Below are positions 27,201 through 31,094 of a stretch of DNA of 31,094 nt, piece after piece. How positions within the stretch are numbered: the first letter of the stretch is position 1; every line of letters starts with the position of its first letter. The position numbers were made by a program, and so were the translations under genes. The DNA lies in assembly GCF_041928815.1 (NCBI RefSeq), contig NZ_JBHFEI010000026.1, positions 1-31,094 on the forward strand, read 5' to 3'. The notes under the pieces are model-generated. The model made no database searches and was not told where the DNA came from. It saw only the letters and a list, made by a program, of their open reading frames with translations. Origin of the DNA: JBHFEI01 sp041928815 (GTDB lineage: Bacteria > Pseudomonadota > Alphaproteobacteria > Rhizobiales > Rhizobiaceae).

Positions 27201-29698
27201 TCGCCGGAAAATTCCGGTTTGATGCCGATCATCGGGCCGTCCGGCTGTACCGGCAGCGTCAGTACGCGCTCGACGGCGCGGCCGCTGCCTTCGCGCAGGC
27301 GCACGACGACATCGGCGTTGAGGAGTTGCGTCGTCGACGGCACTTCGGTCAGGTCGACGGTAAACGCCGCCTTGCCGTCCTGGTCGAGCGGTTCGAGGTT
27401 TTCGAGCGGCAGGATCGTGTCCTCGCTCGCCTCCTCGTCGGCAAGGCCGAAGAGGAAGCCCTTGTAGGCCGGCGATTCGCGCGTCGGCTTCAGCCGCACC
27501 TCGCCCTCATAGGCAAGGCCCGCCGCCGGCGCGCCGTAGAGGAAGCGTCCGTCGATCGTCACCTCCGCCGGCGTGCCGACGCTGATCGCGGTCGCGGCAC
27601 TCGCGAGATCGAATTCGATCCGGTCCGGCACGAAATCGTCGACCATGAAGGTTTTTTGCGCCAAGGCATCGCCCTTCGGGTCTGCGTAGATCGAGACGCT
27701 CCAGGTGCCGCGCATGGCGTTCGCCAGAAGCGGCAGCTCGACCGCGTAGCCGCCGACCGACGACGACGCGGCGATGACGCGGCGATCCTCGACGCTGTCC
27801 GGGCGATGGAACACGAAGGTCAGCGGCAGGTTCTCGACCGCCTTGCTTTCGATATCACGGGCGAGCGCCGCCACATGCACCGTCTCGCCGGTGCGGTAGA
27901 TGCCGCGCTCGGTCCAGGCGAAGACGTCGATCGCTCCCGGGGCCGCGCGTCCGCTGACGCCGCGGTCGGAGAGGTCGAACCCGGCGCGGGTCATGTCGAG
28001 GAAGACGAAGTCGTCGGCGCCGGTCTTCGCGGTGAGGATCGCGGGCGCCATGCCGGCCGTTCCACGCATCAGCCCGGCGGTGAAGACGGCGCGACCATCG
28101 GCGTCCGTCGTCGCCGTGCCGAGGATCTCGTTGTTGCGCGCGAGAAGCTGCAGCTCCGCCTTCTCAACCGGCTTTGCCGAGGCGAGCGAGCGGACGAAGA
28201 CGGTGAGCCCGTCCGTTCCGGCATAGGTCGTCAGGCCGAGATCGGAGACGACGAACCACTGGGTCGAGCGCGCTTCCCACTCGTCGTTCTGCCGGCCGCT
28301 GGCGACGGCGGTCAGCGCATAGACGCCGGGCTTGCGCTGTGGCAGCGCCTGGTCGACCGGAAAACTGGTGACGACGTCGCGGTTCAGATCCTGCGACAGG
28401 TCGATCGCGCCCTGCCAGACGAGTTCGCCCGAATCGTCGGCAAGCCGACCGGCATTGTAGCCGTCGAGCTGGGTCAGGAACTGCGAGCTGGAGAGCAGCG
28501 TCGCCAGGTTGCGGTCGCCGATCCGGTAGAGCTTCAGGTCGGCGCTGGCGGCATTGACGGAGACGATCGGAATGCCCCGCCGCGCGGTCGAGGGCAGGAC
28601 GAAGCTGTCGCCGGTGAAGCGCACCATCGGTGCGCGGTCCTTGACGTAGAACTCGATCTCCACCGGCTTTGCGAGCGGCTCGTCGACGGAGGAGGGCAGG
28701 CCGGCGCGCAGCGCCAGCGTGTAGCGCGCGCCATGGCTCAGACCTTCGACGCAGATCGAGGAGCCCTTGGCCTCCACCGTGCCCGGCACGCTGCCGTTCA
28801 GCGTGACGAAGGGCGTGTAGTCGACGCCGGTCTTGACCAGCGGTTCGGAAAACTCGACGCAGGCGCGCGGTGACGCGCTGTCGGAATCAAGCGTGTTGTT
28901 GGTCACGCGAAAACCCTGGCGTTCGCGCAGGTCGTCGAGCGCCGTCTGCACCGAAGGCGAGGCGGAGAGCGCCAGGCTCGCCTTGTAGGCATTGATGCCC
29001 GGGCGATAATTCTGGGCGAGATCGAGGGAGCGGCCGAGCACCGAGAGCGCCTCCGCCCGGGCCTTGGCGCCGCGTGTCAGCTGGTAGGCGTTGAGCGCGT
29101 CCAGCACGGAGCGCGAGGCGGCGTCGGATCCGGTTCCGGCGCGCTGGCCGGCCTGTGCCGTCTCCAGCCACAGCCGGCTGTCGTCGGGCGTGATGGCGAG
29201 TGCCGCATGGAAGGCGGTGATCGCATTGTCGATCCGGCCTGCGGCAAGCTCGCCGCGCGCCAGCGACCGGAGGTTTTCCACCCCGACGGAGCGTTGTTCA
29301 TCCGTCACCGAGAGGTTCGAGCGCAGGCTGCGCGCGTCATCGCTCCACTGCGCGGAAACGAAGGGCAGGGCGGGTGCCGCGCCGATATCGGCCTCTTCCT
29401 CGACCGTGACGATCTTGCCGGCAACGGCGCCGGGAAATGTGTTCAGCTGGTTGAAATCCGACTTGAGGAAGCACCAGCGCACCTTCGGATTGTAGGTAAA
29501 GGCCTTGCAGGCCTCGTTACCGACGCAGGCCGCGCTGCATTCCTCCAATGAAAGATTTTGCTGCGTGCGCAGGTCGAAGCCGAAATAATCGCCGTTTTCG
29601 GAGATGACCGCCTCGCGCCGCGTCTCGGCGGCGCCGGCCGACACAGGAAGGAGCGCGAGCGCCACAAGCGAGACGAGCCGTATCAAGCGCATAGACAT
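24254..29698 (-). CDS. Bacterial alpha-2-macroglobulin with N-terminal PAN/Apple-like domain
   Basis: An 1814-residue periplasmic protease trap. MSMRLIRLVSLVALALLPVSAGA is a signal peptide; no lipobox cysteine is visible, unlike lipoprotein homologues such as E. coli YfhM. Residues about 27-100 form a PAN/Apple-like domain with Cys54, Cys58, Cys64 and Cys76. A helical, TPR-like stretch follows (about 120-260), then a long chain of macroglobulin-type beta domains. The thioester motif is intact: Cys1366-A-E-Gln1369 in YPYGCAEQTTSRALP, in the alpha-helical thioester domain, so it can covalently trap attacking proteases. ATG 29698 is chosen for GGGGAGGA just upstream; a longer frame would spoil the signal peptide. 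It is the first gene of an operon with pbpC. Confidence 0.95.
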   Translation of the reverse strand: MSMRLIRLVSLVALALLPVSAGAAETRREAVISENGDYFGFDLRTQQNLSLEECSAACVGNEACKAFTYNPKVRWCFLKSDFNQLNTFPGAVAGKIVTVEEEADIGAAPALPFVSAQWSDDARSLRSNLSVTDEQRSVGVENLRSLARGELAAGRIDNAITAFHAALAITPDDSRLWLETAQAGQRAGTGSDAASRSVLDALNAYQLTRGAKARAEALSVLGRSLDLAQNYRPGINAYKASLALSASPSVQTALDDLRERQGFRVTNNTLDSDSASPRACVEFSEPLVKTGVDYTPFVTLNGSVPGTVEAKGSSICVEGLSHGARYTLALRAGLPSSVDEPLAKPVEIEFYVKDRAPMVRFTGDSFVLPSTARRGIPIVSVNAASADLKLYRIGDRNLATLLSSSQFLTQLDGYNAGRLADDSGELVWQGAIDLSQDLNRDVVTSFPVDQALPQRKPGVYALTAVASGRQNDEWEARSTQWFVVSDLGLTTYAGTDGLTVFVRSLASAKPVEKAELQLLARNNEILGTATTDADGRAVFTAGLMRGTAGMAPAILTAKTGADDFVFLDMTRAGFDLSDRGVSGRAAPGAIDVFAWTERGIYRTGETVHVAALARDIESKAVENLPLTFVFHRPDSVEDRRVIAASSSVGGYAVELPLLANAMRGTWSVSIYADPKGDALAQKTFMVDDFVPDRIEFDLASAATAISVGTPAEVTIDGRFLYGAPAAGLAYEGEVRLKPTRESPAYKGFLFGLADEEASEDTILPLENLEPLDQDGKAAFTVDLTEVPSTTQLLNADVVVRLREGSGRAVERVLTLPVQPDGPMIGIKPEFSGDLSENSVARFQVIATDAQGGRQALAGLKWRLLAVERNYQWYRDGSAWRYEPVTNTRQVADGSLDVTADGSAIATPVGWGRYRLEVESPVIDGPQSSVEFDAGWYVAATSTETPDALEIALDKDRYAVGETAKLKVSPRFAGELLVAIGSESLIATQTATVPAGGGEINIPVTADWGAGTYVTATLFRPGDAQESRMPMRATGVKWLVVDPAERKLDVSLGVTDKMLPRQTLQIPVSVANAVAGETAYVMVAAVDVGILNMTRYEAPDPEGWYFGQRRLGLEIRDLYGRLIDGSLGTTGRLRTGGDGGENALSASPPREKLVAFFSGPVALDAAGKATIRFDIPQFNGKARVMAVAWSKTGVGHAVADVIIRDPVVVVATLPKVLAPQDRSQLHLDIANTDAPAGAYSLAVSGNASILPEGAEAARSIDLAEGAKVALTVPVIAGTPGDGVVTVRLSGNGLALEQQLIVPVRPAVLPVTTRIPVEIAAGNSLTVDGQLLADSILQGASVSLSVTRAAAFDIPALLMTLDRYPYGCAEQTTSRALPLLYLSELSAKSGLPEDGEVKKRVQEAIYRVLSYQSNSGSFGLWSPGYGDLWLDAYVTDFLTRAREKTYDVPEQAMVQALDNLRNSLAYDPSVQEKGNEIAYALYVLARNRKASIGDLRYYADTMINDFQTPLAKAHIAAALSLYGDAQRAETIFGMAARMSTGLVNVSLSRSDYGSTLRDDAAVLALAGESRPVPSIVSELSRTVAREWEAKRYTSTQEQTWMLMAARAVQGQDADLTLDVDGEATRGGLSRTLSGDALLAAPVTIRNTTDGPVSAVVTTVAAPVEPLSAGGDGFAITRTYYTLDGEEANVSEVRQNERYVAVLTVTEENDWPSRVLITDLLPAGFEIDNPSLVGSAELSNFDWIGDVEPAHTEFRNDRFVAAFDRSQGDNREITLAYVVRAVTPGTYAHPAASVEDMYRPQFSARTATGVMAVRAPE

Positions 29699-29980
29699 CC
29701 TGTCCTCCCCGACGCCTTTTCCTTGAGGCGCATTGATCAACCAAGCCACCGGAAAGTCAACACGACCCGATGCCCTCCTGTGACGGGCGGGACGAGGAAA
29801 CTATTCGCCTGTTTCGCGAATGTGTCGCGCCATGGGCAAGCCGCGGGAGGATGCGAGCGTCGGAAAAGGGGGACGCTTGCGGTTCATCGACGTAAGGAAA
29901 TCTTCCGGCCGCAGAGCCTGTACTGGGCACAGCGATAGCCCATTGCCAATATCAATAATAACGAAAAACGAGGGGTAAAA

Positions 29981-30056
29981 TGGTGGGCGATGAGAGACTC
30001 GAACTCCCGACATCCTCGGTGTAAACGAGGCGCTCTACCAACTGAGCTAATCGCCC
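29981..30056 (-). tRNA. tRNA-Val (anticodon TAC)
   Basis: Read on the minus strand it begins GGGCGATTAGCTCAGTTGG and folds as a full cloverleaf. The anticodon arm is CCTCG-TTTACAC-CGAGG with anticodon TAC (valine GTA). The T arm contains GTTCGAACTC, the acceptor stem GGGCGAT pairs with ATCGCCC, and the CCA end is encoded (29983-29981). Length is 76 bases. A good promoter lies just upstream. Confidence 0.97.
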
Positions 30057-30073
30057 GCCGCGCTGGTGACGGT

Positions 30074-30102
30074 CATCTAGGCGCATCTCGAAAAAACCGC
30101 AA
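30074..30102 (-). promoter_or_regulatory. Promoter of tRNA-Val
   Basis: On the minus strand TTGCGG (30102-30097), a 17-base spacer and TAGATG (30079-30074) form a sigma-70-type promoter. The tRNA begins 17 bases after the -10, so the leader would be about ten bases. Confidence 0.6.
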
Positions 30103-30325
30103 GAGCATACGAAGCGATTTTACCAGATTTTTCGCGCCGAGAAGGCTGCGACCTTCGCGAGAGGTGTCCCTACTTCAAAATAAGATACTGAATCTTAATA
30201 ACAATGTTTGATCTCGGGTGGCCGGATCGCCGGGTTCCGAAGGCGGGCGTTGCGATCCGTAAACACGATTGCCGGGGTCTCGTCGGCGTTTTTTCGCTCT
30301 GTCGCATTTTTGTGAAGGAACGCGC
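30103..30325. other. Intergenic region between the tRNA genes, no gene seen
   Basis: The roughly 375 bases between the two tRNA genes hold their divergent promoters and this middle stretch. An AT-rich patch lies at 30170-30212. No protein-like frame or RNA family was recognised. Confidence 0.4.
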
Positions 30326-30354
30326 TTGACACTCTCATCCGAACCCCGTAATCA
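30326..30354 (+). promoter_or_regulatory. Promoter of tRNA-Asp
   Basis: A perfect -35 TTGACA at 30326-30331, a 17-base spacer and TAATCA at 30349-30354. The tRNA starts 77 bases after the -10, so a leader of about 70 bases would be trimmed off. Confidence 0.65.
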
Positions 30355-30431
30355 CCCGCTCATCGAACGGCAGACGCCGCTTCGGAGAGGATCTGAGGCC
30401 GAAAGGCAAAGACGATTTTCTCAATAAATGC

Positions 30432-30508
30432 GCGGGTGTAGCTCAGTCGGTTAGAGTGCCGGCCTGTCACGCCGGAGGTCGCGGGTTCGAGCCCCGTCAC
30501 TCGCGCCA
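30432..30508 (+). tRNA. tRNA-Asp (anticodon GTC)
   Basis: A 77-base cloverleaf with encoded CCA. Acceptor GCGGGTG pairs with CACTCGC (one G-U pair) and the discriminator base is G. The anticodon arm is CCGGC-CTGTCAC-GCCGG with anticodon GTC (aspartate). The T arm is GCGGG-TTCGAGC-CCCGT. Confidence 0.97.
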
Positions 30509-30848
30509 TTTTCTGCACAATCCCAAGACAAAGCCAGCAGACGTTGCTTAGCAGTCGCGCGTCGTTTCAATCCTCCTCTATGCCATGAAACTGGCGGATC
30601 TTTCCGCACTGGTGACGATGCAGGCAAGGTCCGTTAGGAAGAGACGCGGCACAGGTAGCGACATTCTTTCTACTGACTGAAACTCGCCCACGCCTTAAGA
30701 ATCCGAAGCGTCTTTGCCGTCCGCACGCGCTTTAAACCAGGGAGATCGACCATGTCTCGGGGACGTGTCCAGCGGTCTTGCCAGAAGACAAGCGTGAAAA
30801 AGACCTAAGATCGTCTAACAAAATGGGGTTTGGTGCGTTCAGGTTTGC
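30509..30848. other. Region between tRNA-Asp and the IS5-type transposase
   Basis: About 340 bases without a convincing gene. An 18-codon frame starts at ATG 30752 behind AGGGAGATCG, a fair ribosome site, and reads MSRGRVQRSCQKTSVKKT before a stop at 30806-30808. It could be the stub of a gene cut by the insertion element. The left inverted repeat of the element should lie in about 30795-30845, but without its right end it cannot be defined. The tRNA-Asp 3' end could serve as an attachment site; no repeat of it was found in the window. Confidence 0.35.
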
Positions 30849-31094
30849 ATGAGCAAGCCTCTTGTACCGAACGAACTCTGGGACGTGATTTCGCCACTTC
30901 TACCACCGGTGCCACCTCACCGGTCGAAAGCGGGGCGCCCTCGCTGTGATGATCGCAAGGCCCTGGCCGGGATCGTGTTCATACTGCGCTCCGGCATCCC
31001 CTGGGAAATGCTGCCCCGGGAATTCGGGTGTTGCGGCATGACCTGCTGGCGACGGTTGCGCGACTGGCAGGCCGCGGCGTCTGGGCGAAGCTGC
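30849..31094 (+). mobile_element. IS5-family transposase, N-terminal part (runs off the window)
   Basis: The frame begins MSKPLVPNELWDVISPLLPP, then GRPRCDDRKALAGIVFILRSGIPWEMLPREFGCCGMTCWRRLRDWQ, the standard N-terminal DUF4096-type domain of IS5-family transposases with two-frame organisation. Near 31075-31080 the family sequence AAGVWAKL continues in the -1 frame, while the zero frame turns to AAASGRSC. This is either a programmed frameshift, as used by some IS5-family groups to make the full transposase, or a one-base deletion that kills the element. The catalytic DDE residues would lie beyond the window edge. The first frame alone can act as a short protein in such elements. Family assignment is secure; activity is not. 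Confidence 0.85.

Noticed and set aside
22640..28873. A 2077-codon uninterrupted plus-strand frame across pbpC and the macroglobulin gene
   Set aside because: It is antisense to two clearly identified genes, is extremely rich in Arg, Ala, Gly and Asp, and shows no domain. It comes from strong G/C bias at third codon positions on the other strand.

Overview
The window looks like the chromosome of a high-GC alphaproteobacterium of the Rhizobiales, most likely Rhizobiaceae. The case rests on the gene order clpP, clpX, lon, hupB, the strong G/C bias at third codon positions (which also opens very long antisense frames), and the rhizobial look of the HU and Clp proteins. The species cannot be named from the sequence alone.

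Layout. (1) Positions 1-2006 are a lower-GC accessory stretch. It holds the first 56 codons of a KAP-type P-loop NTPase cut off just after Walker A, an abortive-infection family gene, and about 1 kb without convincing genes. It reads as the worn edge of a defence island. (2) Positions 2007-5413 carry a small cupin, a MarR regulator, an MFS exporter and a convergent cytochrome P450. Two near-identical palindromes, one at the regulator start and one before the exporter gene, suggest a self-contained MarR/efflux circuit. (3) Positions 5571-12019 carry an EEP-family phosphodiesterase and then the proteostasis block clpP, clpX, lon, hupB, with intrinsic terminators after clpX, lon and hupB and RpoH-like promoter candidates before clpP and lon. 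(4) Positions 12209-14467 hold a secreted phytase-like (PF13449-type) protein behind a good PHO-box candidate. A bidirectional terminator separates it from a convergent second MarR gene. (5) Positions 14548-19982: that MarR gene is divergent from a two-gene unit encoding an SbcD-like nuclease and a YhaN-like large ATPase, translationally coupled by a TGATG overlap. (6) Positions 20306-22030 encode a soluble twin-PAS chemoreceptor. (7) Positions 22151-29698 are a minus-strand operon of a bacterial alpha-2-macroglobulin (with an N-terminal PAN/Apple-like domain and an intact CAEQ thioester) and penicillin-binding protein 1C. (8) The right end has tRNA-Val(TAC), tRNA-Asp(GTC) and the start of an IS5-family transposase that runs out of the window.

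Most of the window is well-understood core genome. The parts most worth a second look are the paired MarR palindromes, the MarR-linked SbcD/YhaN pair, the PHO box on the phytase-like gene and the truncated KAP/Abi remnant. I did not find a clearly new system. All regulatory sites are read by eye and untested.
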